Shown here: positions 23,401-35,597 of the stretch, piece by piece
How the letters are laid out: every line of letters starts with the position of its first letter
Numbering within the stretch: position 1 is the first letter of the stretch
From: Glycine soja
Lineage: Eukaryota > Streptophyta > Magnoliopsida > Fabales > Fabaceae
Reading direction: 5' to 3'
Assembly (NCBI RefSeq): GCF_004193775.1
Contig: NC_041019.1
Span: 35,464,827 to 35,528,826 of the forward strand
Length of the DNA: 64,000 bases
Made by a program: the position numbers and the translations under genes
Notes under the pieces: model-generated
Database searches by the model: none
Told to the model about the DNA's origin: nothing
What the model saw: the letters and a program-made list of their open reading frames with translations, nothing else

Positions 23401-26113
23401 TAAACCAGTAAGACAGCCACATAGAAGACTCAACCCGGTGATTCTTGATGTAGTGAAGAAGGAGATAACCAAGCTTTTGCAAGCTGGAATCATTTATCCT
23501 ATCTCCAACAGCCAATGGGTGAGTCCCGTCCAGGTAGTCCCGAAGAAGACCGGCCTCACAGTGATAAAAAATGAGAAGGAGGAGCTGATTCCTACTCGGG
23601 TGCAGAACAGTTGGAGAGTCTGCATTGACTATAGGAGACTGAACCAGGTTACCAAAAAGGACCATTTTCCCCTGCCATTCATTGACCACATGCTTGAACG
23701 CCTGGCAGGTAAATCCCACTACTGTTTCCTTGATGGTTTTTCTGGTTATATGCAAATTACTATTGCTCCTGAGGATCAGGAAAAGACCACATTCACCTGC
23801 CCCTTCGACACTTTTGCTTATAGGAGGATGCCTTTCGGCCTGTGCAATGCCCCTGGTACCTTCTAGCGGTACATGATTAGTATTTTCAGTGATTTTTTAG
23901 AAAATTGCATAGAGGTGTTTATGGATGATTTCACTGTATATGGATCCTCTTTTGATGGTTGTTTGAATAGTTTGGAAAAAGTTTTGAATAGATGCATTGA
24001 AACTAACCTTGTTCTAAATTTTGAAAAATGTCATTTTATGGTTGAGCAAGGTATAGTTTTAGGCCACATTATTTCCAATAAGGGTATTGAAGTAGATCCT
24101 GCAAAAATTTCTGTTATTTCACAATTGCCTTACCCCTCTTGTGTGCGAGAGGTGCGATCTTTTCTTGGTCATGCAGGATTCTACAGGCGCTTTATAAGGG
24201 ATTTTAGCAAAGTAGCCCTTCCACTGTCCAACTTGTTGCAAAAGGAGGTGGAGTTTGACTTTAATGACAGATGCAAAGAGGCTTTTGATTGCCTCAAAAG
24301 AGCGCTGACTACCACCCCCATCATCCAGGCACCCGATTGGACAACCCCTTTTGAGCTTATGTGTGATGCATCAAATTATGCATTGGGGGCTGTCCTTGCT
24401 TAGAAAATTGATAAATTGCCCAGGGTGATATATTATGCTTCTAGGACTTTAGATGCTGCCCAAGCGAATTATACTACTACTAAGAAAGAGCTTCTGGCCA
24501 TAGTTTTTGCTCTTGAAAAATTTCGATCTTATTTGCTTGGTACCCGCATTATTGTTTATACTGACCATGCAGCTCTAAAGTACTTGTTGAAGAAGGCTGA
24601 TTCTAAGCCTAGGTTGATCCGATGGATGTTCTGGCTCCAAGAGTTTGACTTGGAGATCCGTGATAGGAGCGGAGCACAAAATCTAGTTGCTGATCATTTG
24701 AGTCGGATCGAACGTGTATCTGATGCAGATTCACCTATTCGGGATGATTTCCCGAATGATCATTTGTATATACTGTATAGTATTTCTGACTCTCTTTCTA
24801 CTCCCTAGTTTGCTAATATTGTCAATTATTTAGTTGCTTTTGTTTTTCCTCCCTTAGCATCTAAGGCCCAAAAAGATAAAATTAAAAGTGATGCTAAGCA
24901 TTTTATTTGGGATGACCCCTACTTGTGGAAATTGTGCAGTGATCAGGTCATTAGACGGTGCATTCCAGATCATGAGACTGACTCAGTCCTGCAGTTCTGT
25001 CATTCTTCCGCACCGGGAGGTCATCTGGGTGTCTAAAGGACAGCTCGCAAGGTGCTTGGTTGTGGTTTTTATTGGCCCACCATCTTTAAAGATGCGTGGA
25101 AGATCTGCAGCACTTGTGAGCAGTGTCAGAGAGCAGGAAATACACTTACATGGCGACAACAAATGCCTCAGCAACCTATGCTATTCTGTGAGGTGTTTGA
25201 TGTCTGGGGTATAGATTTCATGGGTCCTTTTCCTGTCTCTTTTGATTATGTTTACATTCTCCTTGCAGTTGACTATGTTTCAAAATGGGTGGAAGCCAAG
25301 CCCACTAGAACTAATGATGCTAAAGTTGTTGCAGACTTTTTCAGGTCTAATCTATTTTGCAGGTTTGGAGTACCTAAAGCAATTGTTAGTGATCAAGGAA
25401 CCCATTTTTGCAACAGGACAATGCATGCCCTGCTTAAAAAGTACGGGGTGGTACACAGGGTATCCACACCATACCACCCCCAGACCAATGGACAGGCAGA
25501 AATTTCTAACCGAGAAATCAAGCGAATTTTAGAGAAGATTGTGCAGCCAAGCAGGAAAGATTGGAGTACCAGGCTTGATGATGCTCTCTGGGCACATCGG
25601 ACTGCCTACAAAGCACCCATAGGAATGTCTCCTTATCGGGTTGTCTTTGGAAATGCATGTCATCTTCCAGTGGAAATTGAGCACAAAGCTTACTGGGCAG
25701 TGAAGACTTGCAACTTCTCTATGGATCAAGCTGGTGAGGAAAGAAAGTTGCAACTGAGTGAGTTAGATGAAATCCGCCTAGAAGCCTACGAGAATGCCAA
25801 GTTCTACAAAGAAAAGACCAAGAAGTTCCATGATAGCATGATAGTTAAAAAGGAATTCATGGTTGGACAAAAAGTGTTATTGTATAATTCTAGGCTTGGA
25901 CTCATAAGTGGTAAGTTGCGGTCTAAGTGGATTGGTCCTTTTGTTGTTACTAATGTTTTTCCTTATGGTACAGTTGAGATCAAAAGCGACTCCACAAACA
26001 AGAGCTTCAAGGTCAACGGACATCGACTTAAGCCATTCCTCACGAACCCTTCTTTAGTGGACGTAGTGGTGGAAGAGACTTCCTTACTCCACCCTACTCT
26101 TCCTCCACCATGA
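20438..26113 (+). pseudogene. Athila-like gag-pol polyprotein, one frame with seven stops
   Basis: From the ATG at 20438 the same frame runs 5676 bp to the stop at 26113 with no frameshift. Stops interrupt it at 20618, 21143, 21938, 23864, 24401 and 24806 (all TAG) and 25034 (TAA). In order it encodes: gag, with a CX2CX4HX4C zinc knuckle near 21464-21505 and a Gln-rich C-terminus; an aspartic protease with LDLGAS near 22505-22525; reverse transcriptase with MPFGLCNAPGTF and catalytic FMDDF (23918-23932); RNase H with DASNYALGAVLA and [11 protein letters not shown]; and integrase with an H..C..C zinc site (CSTCEQC), DFMGPF, SDQGTHF and [12 protein letters not shown] (D,D-E core). The gag-pol layout acts in virus-like particle assembly, cDNA synthesis and integration. 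The stops probably abolish function of this copy unless they are read through. Confidence 0.92.
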
Positions 26114-27635
26114 CTTAGGGAGTTTTTCTTTTCCTATCTCCTTCTTTGCTTTTATTACATTTGTCCGATTCTCTTTGATGATTTAATTGTTTTTAATCTT
26201 TTAATTGTGCTACATTGAGGACAATGTGTTGTTTAAGTATGGGGGGGGGGGAGTGTTCTTTGGTTTTGCTAGTTTTGTTGGTTTTGTTAATTTGTTAGTT
26301 GTGTTAATTTGTTAATGTTGTTAGTTTCGTCGGATTTTTAGTTTAATATTTTGGGTCAATTTTGTGTGCATGTATGACTTTGCATGTTTTTCTTTGAATT
26401 ATAGGATATGTTCAAGAAATGGGTAATTGTTTTGAAAATAAAAGTTCTTGACATTTTGTGACTTGAAATCCTTGATTCTCCTCTACATGTCATGATAGTT
26501 TTGAAAGCTCAATTTGAAAGTGATGAGTTTACCTTTGTGAGAATTTGAGCCATCCATCATCATAATCATTTGGTGTGTTTTGCCCCGTTGATTGCTTGCA
26601 CAATAGCCTTGGCTTGATTCTTGTTGATGCTTCCTAATTCACATGCATATTTGGAAATGATTGAGGCAATTTTGTTCTTATAAGCTTCTAGCCAAATGGA
26701 CTTACCTTGAATTAATTCCTTTGATAACCCTTTTGAGCCTTGTTTCCCTTTCCTTGTTTTGAAGCTCACTACAAGCCTTAAATGAAAAACCATGATATCA
26801 CCATATCCTTAAGGAATTTTGGAGCTTTGGAATTGTTTTGGGAATAAGTGTGGGGGGTTTTTGTTTCATTGGATAACTTGTTTTGTTGGCTATGCTTCAT
26901 GATGTATTTTGGGCCATACTTGATGTACATTGTATATTGATTAAATGTTGGACATGCGGAATGAAATGTTGTTTCTCAAAGGCTATAGAGTAAAAAAAAA
27001 AAATCGAAAAAAAAGAAAAAAAATTCGAAAAAAAGAAAAAGGAAAAGCAATAAAGTTGAGTGAATAAGATCTTAAATTGCACAAGAATGATGAAACTCTT
27101 GGTTCTACTCTTTATGTTTAATTTTTATCTTTACTTCTTTTTATTTTCTTATTTTTTTCTTAATATGCACTTATTCCCCATTGCTCCTCTATTCCTTTGG
27201 GATTTAGCCACTTATTCCATATTTCTCCATACCTTGTCCTTGGCCCCATTACAACCTTAAAAGACCTTTTGATCCTCATGTGCTTGTGTTTGTGGGTTGA
27301 TTGTCAATTTTAGAATCTTGCCAAGTTTATGTGGTGTTTGCTTTCATGGGTGCTTTGAGGGTAAATAGTAGCCTAGACACTTGAGAGATAGAGTGTATAT
27401 CTTGTGAGGCTTTATCACTTTTCATTCTTGAGCTGATTAACTATTTTGCCATGATTGGGTTGCTTGGATGATTTTCATGAATGTCTTGACTTTTTGGATC
27501 TCCTTATGTTAGATGTTACCCATTCCTTTCATTCTTTGATGTTCATTGAGAAATATGTGAATGTTTTTGTTTGTCTCTCTTTGATATCCTTGGATTTTGT
27601 TCTTTGTTTCATTTTGCCCAGGAGTGCAAAAGGCT
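26114..27635 (+). other. 3' untranslated region of the Athila-like element
   Basis: There is no sense ORF of note. A run of 11 G residues following AAGTAT at 26235-26253 resembles the true polypurine tract at 27636-27650. A 75-codon antisense ORF (26566-26793) is open but unrecognised; antisense ORFs are known in some Tat/Athila relatives, yet this one is short. An A-rich AAAAAAATCGAAAA-type stretch lies at 26990-27050. Confidence 0.55.
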
Positions 27636-27650
27636 AAGTATGGGGGGTTT
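27636..27650 (+). other. Polypurine tract of the Athila-like element
   Basis: AAGTATGGGGGGTTTT lies immediately before the 3' LTR start TGATGTGCC. This is the expected plus-strand priming site. Confidence 0.85.
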
Positions 27651-28802
27651 TGATGTGCCATCATTTTCTTCTATTTTCTAAACCCTTTTTGCACCATTTT
27701 AATTACTGATTGGTCTTAATTGTCAATTAATCAGACAGTTTTATTATTTGGGCTCATTTAGCTAATTTGATGTTTTTAATCTAATTTCAGGAATTAATGA
27801 AACATTGGGCTTAATCCGGATTTTGGTTATGGACTTGAAGAGGGCAAATAAAGCAGCGCTTACCTTAGTTAATTTCTAATTAGGAAATTTCGCAATTTTA
27901 TTTTATGTTGTTCAGTGTTTATTTCGTTTTGGGCCAGAGTATTGTAATATGGCCCAGTGACTTTGAGTGACTCTTTTTAAATAGCAGCCTTGGGATTCGT
28001 GCAAGGCTATTCTGTTATGCTATTCATTATTTAGAGCTTTTGCTTTAGGGTTTTACGTTTTCTGCTTTGATGCTACTGTTCACGTAATGCAATTTTACGT
28101 TTTCTGCTTCTAATTACAATTTTGTTCTTGCTTCTTCTTCTACTCTCATTTACGTTTCTGTTTCATTTACATTTCTGTTCATTTACGTTTCTGTTCATTT
28201 ACGTTTCTGCTTCATGTTTCATTTGCGTTTTCTGTTTGAATCCATGGAAGACTAGATTTTCTGGTGTTGTTTCCTTTTGAGGACGAAGCCCAACTCTCTT
28301 TGAGGTTTCGCTTGTAATGTGGTTTCCTGGCAGTTTTCCCTTCACCAGTTATCCCAAATTCGTGAATATTAATCAGTGCACGCTTCGTGTTCGATTAATT
28401 GCCTCTGAGCCTAACTTGCGTTCATGCTTGATGGACGAAGGGCTAACTGGTGTATGTGGTGCCTAATCACGTATTGAAAACCCTAAGTTGATTTTCGCTT
28501 AGTAAATTGAAATAGGGTTGGATTAAGTGGTTGACTGTTAGGGACGAATTCTCCATAACCCAGGATAAGAGAATGACTTCTGAATCAGAGGAAACAACCC
28601 GTTTTTAATATTAGTAGTTTCGTATTCCAGTTTACTTGTTCTGCTCTTTAATCACAAAACAAACAAACCCCCCTCAATCGTTACTGTTACTGCAAGTATA
28701 TTATGAACATTTGGTTTGTCACTGCTCGTTGGGAAACGACCTAGGATCACTTCCTAGTTACTGCATTTTCATGTTTATTTGATTCGGGTACGACCTCGAT
28801 CA
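27651..28802 (+). repeat. 3' LTR of the Athila-like element
   Basis: It starts TGATGTGCCATC, ends GACCTCGATCA and is followed by GAAGG. About ten single-base differences from the 5' LTR were noted by eye. Confidence 0.95.
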
Positions 28803-28807
28803 GAAGG

Positions 28808-29694
28808 TATTAGCACCCCACACGCTCATCACGAAGAACGACAACCTTTAATCGAGTGTGGAATAAAAATAACGTGACTACAAAATTAATTATTTTTCCA
28901 TGAACGGTGAATTTCTTTTCTTTTACAATATTATTTTTATTTATTTAATATTATTTTTTTTGAATCGACAAGGGTGTTGCCCTTGCTCCTACGTATCCTC
29001 AAGTGCAATGAGGAAATCAGACCTACGTAGTTCTTTAAGTCTCAATGTTTGTGTGTTGAATTGATTTTGTTTTTTCAAAAGATTTATTTGAATTGCAAAC
29101 AAAGAGTCGTTAAGGCGTTGGACCTTGAAACGATCTCAAGTGATATTTGAGTAGAAAAGATTACATATATAATATCAAGAAGGATACATAAGGGTACAAA
29201 GATTACATCAAAATCTTAAGAAAAACTAACCGACTATTGCACAGGGTACAAGGCTTGCAAGAGAAATGATGTAGGAAACGATCCACGGTTCAATTCGGCA
29301 GCACCTTAGCTTTTTTTTTTCTTCTTCTCTTTCTCCTTTCTGCGTTTTTCCTTTCTTTCTTCAGTTCCAGCCCCCTTAAACCCTTCCCCTGCATGGTTAT
29401 TTATAGGAAAAGGCGACTTGGTGCAGGGGAAGCTCGCCCAGGTGAGCTGGTTGCTTAAGGCTGAAGCTTTCCCATGGCCCAGGTGAGCCAAATGTTGGCC
29501 TGGGTGAGTTTAGGTCTAGAAATTTCCAGAAAATAACCATTTTGCCACTTTCCTTGTGGCTTTTGTTTTCGAATCTGACAATCAATCATCAACCCTGAGC
29601 GACCCCTGGGCCTTGCACTACAACCGGTGCCAAACACTGTAATTCAATTAGCAATGATCAAAACATTATACCCGAATGAAATTAGGGTCTGACA
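28808..29694 (-). repeat. Tat-like 3' LTR, remainder to the right of the Athila-like insertion
   Basis: It resumes with TATTAGCACCCCACACG, as at 54391 of the other Tat-like LTR, and ends AATTAGGGTCTGACA. It contains the palindromic GCCCAGGTGAGCTGG/AGCTCGCCCAGG motifs at 29425-29510 that are also found at 55400-55460 and 59070-59135. Confidence 0.8.
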
Positions 29695-29799
29695 ATTACC
29701 CCTTTTTACTTATCTTTTATTGAAAATAAAATATAAGTAAAGATAATGACACTAATTTCATTTAAGCGATCTGGCTATTCAAAACTGGATGCCAGAGAA

Positions 29800-31080
29800 A
29801 AAAAAAAAAGAAACCGAAAAAGCAAAAGGACATTGAAGTCTTGTAATACCAAACAAAGGACCTTGAAGTCCTACAAAACATAAAATGGAGGACATTGTAG
29901 TCCTATAGCATAAGAGCATAAGACACTTGAAGTCCTTGAAAGCATAAAAACAGAGGATGTTGAGTCCTAAGAAACACAAAGACAAGGACATTGAGTCCTA
30001 TGAAAAAATAAAGATGAGGACATTGAGTCCTATGAAAGATAAAGCAGAAGATGTTGAAGTCTTTGAAAAATCGTAAAACAAAAGACATTGGAGTCTTATA
30101 AATCATAAAGTAGAAGACATTGAAGTCTTTGAAAATATCAAAGACAGAAGACATTGAAGTCTTATAAATCATAAAGACAGATGACATTGAAGTCTTTGAA
30201 AGCGTAAAAGACAGAAGACGTTGAAGTCTTATAAATCATAAAGACAAAAGACATTGAAGTCTTTGAAAGCGTAAAAGACAGAAGATACTGAAGTCTTATA
30301 AATCATAAAGCAGAAGGCATTGAAGTCTTTGAAAGCGTAAAAGACAGAAGATACTGAAGTCTTATAAATCATAAAGCAGAAGGCATTGAAGTCTTTGAAA
30401 GCGTAAAAGACATAAGACATTGAAGTCTTTGAAATCATAAAGTAGAAGACATTGAAGTCTTGTGAAACATAAAGATAGAGGATGTTGAGTCCTATGAAAA
30501 CATAAAGATAGAGGATGTTGAGTCCAAGGAAACATAAAGGCAGAGGATGTTGAGTCCTATGAAAACATAAAGACAAAGGACGTTGAGTCCTATGGAAACA
30601 TAAAGACAGAGGACGTTGAGTCCTATGAAAAACATAAAGAAAGAGGATGTTGAGTCCAAGGAAACATAAAACTAGAGGACGTTGAGTCCTATGAAAAACA
30701 TAAAGACAGAGGACATTGAGTCCTATGAAAGATAAAGGCAAGGACTTTGAGTCCTATGGAAACATAAAGGCGAGGACGTTGAGTCCTATGAAAGATAAAG
30801 GTGAGGACTTTGAGTCCTATGGAATCATAAAGGCAAGGACGTTGAGTCCTATGAAAGATAAAGGCGAGGACTTTGAGTCCTATGGAAACATAAAGGCAAG
30901 GACTTTGAGTCCTATGAAAGATAAAGGCGAGGACATTGAGTCCTATGAAAGATAAAGGCGAGGACTTTGAGTCCTATGAAAGATAAAGGCGAGGACTTTG
31001 AGTCCTATGAAAGATAAAGGCGAGGACTTTGAGTCCTATGAAAGATAAAGGCAAGGACTTTGAGTCCTATGAAACATGCC
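29800..31080 (-). repeat. Tandem array of about 31-33 bp units in the Tat-like 3' region
   Basis: About 40 degenerate units carry the inverted-repeat core AGGAC-N(4-6)-GTCCT (GGACTTTGAGTCC at the right, AGACATTGAAGTCT in the middle). They are separated by ATGAAAGATAAAGGCG or ATCATAAAGACAG. The units are most uniform at the right end (30720-31075, period 31) and more diverged to the left. Open frames in both directions simply reflect the repeat. Tat/Ogre elements are known to carry variable tandem repeats just before the 3' LTR, which is where this lies. Confidence 0.9.
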
Positions 31081-31994
31081 AATAGGTACTAGTCCCCAAG
31101 GGCTTAACCTTATAAGAAAGCAAGAGGTTGACTCTTTGAGAGAGCTTCTCATTCTAAACTCAAAAGATAGGACATTGGATTTTGGAAATTGGTATATAAA
31201 GAGAAATCTATGCACTTATAGCCTGATATGAACATGAGTTTTGGAATGCAGAGGCATGCTACCTTCATCTTGAAATGCAGTAAATGTAGGCTTTGTATCT
31301 AGCAATGCAAAATGTTTTTGAATCATGAAAATTGTGCAATGCTCATGACATTCTTTCCTTTTTTTTGTGTGATTTTGATACATTTTTTTGGAAAACACAG
31401 ATTAACTGTCTCTTTTTGAAAGACGTGATAACTCATGCAACCTCATCCTATCTTTTTGAAAATCTCTTCGGGGACTCCCTCAGAGTGTATGTTTTGATTT
31501 AATCACTTGACAATTTTTGGGTGACAGTAGTGGAGCCATTTGACATTTAATCAATCAACTGAAATATTGGTCCTATGGTTCGTCCCTTTTTGTTTAAAAA
31601 CTTCGATTATTCTGCACAACAAGAAAATATAAGGCTTTGGGATCAATCACATGCACCATTGAAGGATGACAATGGATTGTTACACCTGGTATATGACCAA
31701 GTGAAACTTTCCTGATTTAAGATCATAGAGTGATGCCAAGGGTCCGTTGATCCTGTTGAAACTTGATGACATGGGCTAATCCCGAAATAATTTATATGAA
31801 AAAGGCCACCCTTGGATTCAAAAGGAATCCTAAGGAGTCTGCATAAGCGGCTAACATCAGATGTACCCTACTATCACAATTGTCTTTGGGCATTTTCCAC
31901 GAGCTCCTGGTCGAATGAGTTTTCTTTTCAAATGTTCAAGTGCAAAACCTCAAGGATTCTTATATATATATATTCAACAACCACAAGCGTGTGC
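31081..31994 (-). other. Non-coding internal remnant of the Tat-like element
   Basis: There is no recognisable protein. Phrases such as GACTCTTTGAGAGAGCTTC and a low-complexity ATATATAT run before 31975 are present. It ends with the target site TGTGC of the next solo LTR. Confidence 0.4.
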
Positions 31995-34343
31995 TGTAAC
32001 ATCCTATTTTTCGTAAGTTAATTTAAAAAAAAAGAAGAATTGTTATTTATAAATAAATAGAGTTTCAGAAAAATGATGAGGTTTTATAATTAAATAAATA
32101 AGGGAAATTAACTTTATTAATTAAACTAATGGTTTGAGAGAAAATAAAAAGGGTATTTTATTATTCATTTGATGGAGAATAAAATAGAATTTCTTTTTTT
32201 TTTATAAAATAATAAAAATAAATAAATAGATTAATAATAATTTGTGTGTAACCTAGGTATAAATAGCGATGTTAGGTCAGTTTTTAGACTGACGATGTCT
32301 CTTCTTTCCCTCATTATCGTTTTTCCTCTCCTCCTCCCCAAAACTCTTTCTTTTTCCCGCAGCCCACAAAACCTGTCTCAGAAAAATGATGATCTCGGAC
32401 TCATTCACTGTTGGATCATCGTGAAATTTGAGTACCACATCTGCAACCCAATTCCGAGCATTGCCACCGTTGGGAATTTAAAAATCATGTCTGAGCTTAG
32501 AGAAAAACCTTTCGCATTATAGCCTTTTATTTTCTCGCAGAAACCCAAAACTGTCTTGGTAAAAATACGATCCCAGATTCGTTAATCGTTGGATTGTAGT
32601 CAAATTTGGATATGTTGTTCGAAATTCAATTGCACACACTTTAACCGTTGGGATTTGCGAGATAATATTCGCGGAGGGAGAAAAAGGAATCGCATGAAGA
32701 TAGTACAAATGGAGGCTTCAATCCCTTCTCATTCTCTCTAACGTTTGAGAACCCTATCAGAGCAACCAGAGGAATCTTAGGAACTTGTTAGAGATGTCTC
32801 TATCGCTGTCAGAAGACACGTGAGTCCACTTAGAGGTAAGAAATGAGTTTATCGCAATTGAGGGTTAAAATGAACATGTGTAGGGATCCTTAGAGAACTA
32901 AATTTGGGTTTATTTTGGGATGTTTATTGAATTATAATTTTCTCTTTATGATTATAAATACAATATTATTGTGTTCTATGTACCAATTGATGTACTGATG
33001 AGAATTGATTGATAAACTTGAGTGCTCTTGATGTCTTTGTGTTTAACCCATGAATTTGATTAATTGATTTTGATATAATTGTGAGAAACTATTTCAGGGG
33101 TTTTACACCCCATGTTGTGATAAAATCTTTTTTATAAATTGTTATGTTGAGGTTATGAAATGATGATTCAAACTGTGATTATGTGATAAATTGAACATGT
33201 GACGGATGATGAAATACATGTGTATTGAGATGAGATGTTTGTATTAAGTATGAACTATGAATTGTACAATCACACGACTATAAGTCCCTTTAAGGGCGAC
33301 AAGTTAATGCTAAGTCTATTTTTGGGCGACGAGTTAATGTTAAGTCCCTTTAAGAGTGATGAGTTAATGTTAAGTCCCTTTAAGGGCGACGAGTTAATGT
33401 TAAGTCCCTTTTAGGGCGACGAGTTAAAACTATTTTGAGAACAATTGAGGAGTCGTGTGTTTTGTACAGTTCATAGATAGAGTCTATGTGCTAAAATATT
33501 TTCTGGGTTGGACTTGAATCAGGAGGGAGAAGCCCTGACGGACTCTTCGGAGTGTAGGCCTTGGGGGTCACACGGTTTGAATGCTCCTTTAAGCCTATGT
33601 TGATCTCATATGGTTGGAGCATTCTTGCAAAACACTGTGACCCTGACTGGTCTCCCTATGATATTACCTAGTGAGAGTGGCTTGACTTGCTAGTGTGTGA
33701 TTTGTCTTGTCATGTACTCCTAGGCGTCCGACGAGGTTTTTCACTGACATGGTACCACATTGCATATAGGCTTGAGTCTTAGTGTATCTACTGCATAATG
33801 CTTGTGTATTGTTCTATAGTGATTGATTTGATGATATTGTGTTTTGACTATTAAGTATGCGAATGTTGTGAAAACGAATGAGACGTGTGATGAAATAATG
33901 TGAGATATGCTAAGTAAATTGTATTTGGCTACTATATGTTGTCTTGTTTCTCTCTAGTAGTTAGGAATGTGATAACTCACTCTCGGTTTGCTGTTTGTGT
34001 TTGGATCCTGTGATGATCTTGAACTTTGTGTTCGGGGGAACAGATGAATAGGTGGATGACTATGAAGAACCTCATGCTAGAGGGGGAACACAACACTCTG
34101 ATAGGATGTGACATTAGAATATAAGTTATGTATTAATTGTATGAAGCTTAGACGACCTTGTTTGAGCCGAGATGACTTTATTATTTATTTGGACAAGTTT
34201 GAATATGATGTAGAAGAAAGTGAATGTGAGCCTTTTACCCCTTTGAAAGACTTGTATTTAAAAATGTTTTAAAAATACTTTTAATTAATATTTGAATTTT
34301 TATTCCTTTATTAGTATATAAGTGAGGGGTAGAGGGTGTCACA
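31995..34343 (+). mobile_element. Solo LTR, family A, plus orientation
   Basis: The target duplication is TGTGC (31990-31994 and 34344-34348). The ends are TGTAACATCC... and ...GGGTGTCACA. The 2349 bp contain no primer site or coding region. It aligns over its full length with the reverse complement of 3910-7870 minus its insert. It carries five 30-bp units at 33276-33425. Confidence 0.88.
33276..33425 (+). repeat. 30-bp tandem repeat in family-A solo LTR
   Basis: Five units of TTAAGTCCCTTTAAGGGCGA / CGAGTTAATG type, the reverse complement of the 6164-6311 array. Confidence 0.85.
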
Positions 34344-34348
34344 TGTGC

Positions 34349-35597
34349 GAGTTCCATTCCAAAATCCAAATTTAAAAGAAAAATTAGTCATTCCTTGATC
34401 CACATGGGCTTTATTGGGCTTCTAACATGGTCAGGGGTAAGAGGGCTATGAAGGAAAGGATCATAGAGGTTCAAAGAGTGTTTAAGGGTTATATTGAGTA
34501 AGAACCTTGAGAGTTTTGCTTGTACTTTTATTCATTTCAACTTTTTTGGGTTGGGCTCTACTCCTTTTGTCTTATATATTAATCCTTATTGCACTTTTGT
34601 GCCTTCCTTGTAAAATTTGGAGATCTTTTGTCTCTTTTTGCTTTGCTCGCCTTTGGTGGATTTGCTTTCTGCTTTTTTTTTCTTAACATCATTATTGCCC
34701 AACCTATAGCTTGGTAAACCTCATGCATGTGTTGTTTGCATTGCTCTTTCTGCCAGTTCGACAGTGGTTCCTACTTAGGGTTTTTGTTTTTTATTTATTT
34801 AAAGAAAACAAATATGATTGGGCTCGAAAGGGGTAACAAGGGATAAATTAGTGTTTGGGATGATGAAACACGACCATGTGTCATTTCAAATCTTGACTTG
34901 AGACTTTTACAGTCTGGATTTTGGGACAAAACCTTTGATAACACGCCCCTGATTTTTTTTCCTTTTTTATTTCCCTAACTTTTGCCTAGGCTCCCCTTTC
35001 GGGTTTTCGACCTACCGGGTGAGAACTTCTTATTTGCCCCCTAGTTTGCTTGAAGCTTATGCAAGGTGGTGTCATTGCCCCAGTGTAGGGTTCAGACATA
35101 TCTGCTACTATCGTTTGTCACAACCTTGTAGCAAGAAGAAATGGAAGGAAAGAAGAAATGAAAGAAACTGTGCAGGTTCTCGAAAAAGAATTTTCAAGGA
35201 CAAGAAAAATTTAAAGGATTTTCAATTGAGAGATTAAGTCAAATGATTCTTGCTCTTCACAAATCTTTTTTTTAAGAAAGACGACTTTTAAGAAAGATAA
35301 GATGAGGTCACATGAATGTCTATACTTCTTATTTTTGATTTGGAAACACAATCAATCAAATGTTTATTCAACTTTACTCGCCACTTATGACACCCCCACC
35401 AAACATGTAGAACATGCAATTTCTAATTGGGAGGGCAAGTCACTTGAGCAAACAAACCAATGACGTACATTCACATTCCAGTGAAAGTTAAATAAGCAAA
35501 GATGTAATTATGAGAGAATAAGAGACAACAACATCAAATTCATCCATATTATTAACATTGTGATTGTTGTTTACAATAATAGCATAAACCTGAAAAT
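34349..35597 (-). other. Internal remnant of the Tat-like element, continued
   Basis: From about 35280 the sequence parallels 56260-56632 (AGGTCACATGAATGTCTATA, CATTCCAGTGRAAGTTAAAT, AAGCAAAGATGTAATTATGA). In that second element the region lies next to gag. No intact ORF is left here. Confidence 0.6.

Larger units (their letters stand above)
18426..28802 (+). mobile_element. Complete Athila-like Ty3/gypsy retrotransposon
   Basis: Two LTRs of 1152 bp each, TG...CA ends, perfect target duplication GAAGG (18421-18425 and 28803-28807), tRNA-Asp primer site, a single long gag-pol frame and a polypurine tract next to the 3' LTR define the whole 10.4-kb element. By eye the LTRs differ at about ten positions (under 1%), mostly transitions, so the insertion looks recent. 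Gag and protease features match the Athila lineage (Metaviridae-type plant retrotransposons). No envelope-like ORF was recognised between pol and the 3' LTR. Seven in-frame stops make this copy unlikely to be autonomous. Confidence 0.93.
18245..35597 (-). mobile_element. Defective Tat/Ogre-like element, host of further insertions
   Basis: The left portion is the LTR end (TATCGCAACC..., on the minus strand the 3' end of the LTR). The LTR is split by the Athila-like element and resumes at 28808-29694, ending AATTAGGGTCTGACA. Just inside lies the minus-strand purine tract AAAAAGGGGTAAT, so this is the 3' LTR and the body lies to the right. The body includes a 1.3-kb tandem array (29800-31080) and sequence at 35280-35594 closely matching 56260-56632 of the second Tat-like element in this window. 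No gag or pol is left. A family-A solo LTR interrupts it at 31995-34343. The right end is lost in a deletion near 35597, so no target duplication is expected. Confidence 0.7.

Noticed and set aside
30229..30741. 170-codon minus-strand ORF rich in Phe, Tyr and Ser
   Set aside because: It is the translation of the 31-33 bp tandem array. Open frames on both strands follow from the repeat period, not from coding selection.
29800..31080. CRISPR-like array of short repeats
   Set aside because: The spacers are not unique and the units are degenerate direct repeats inside a plant retroelement. CRISPR arrays are not expected in a plant nuclear genome.
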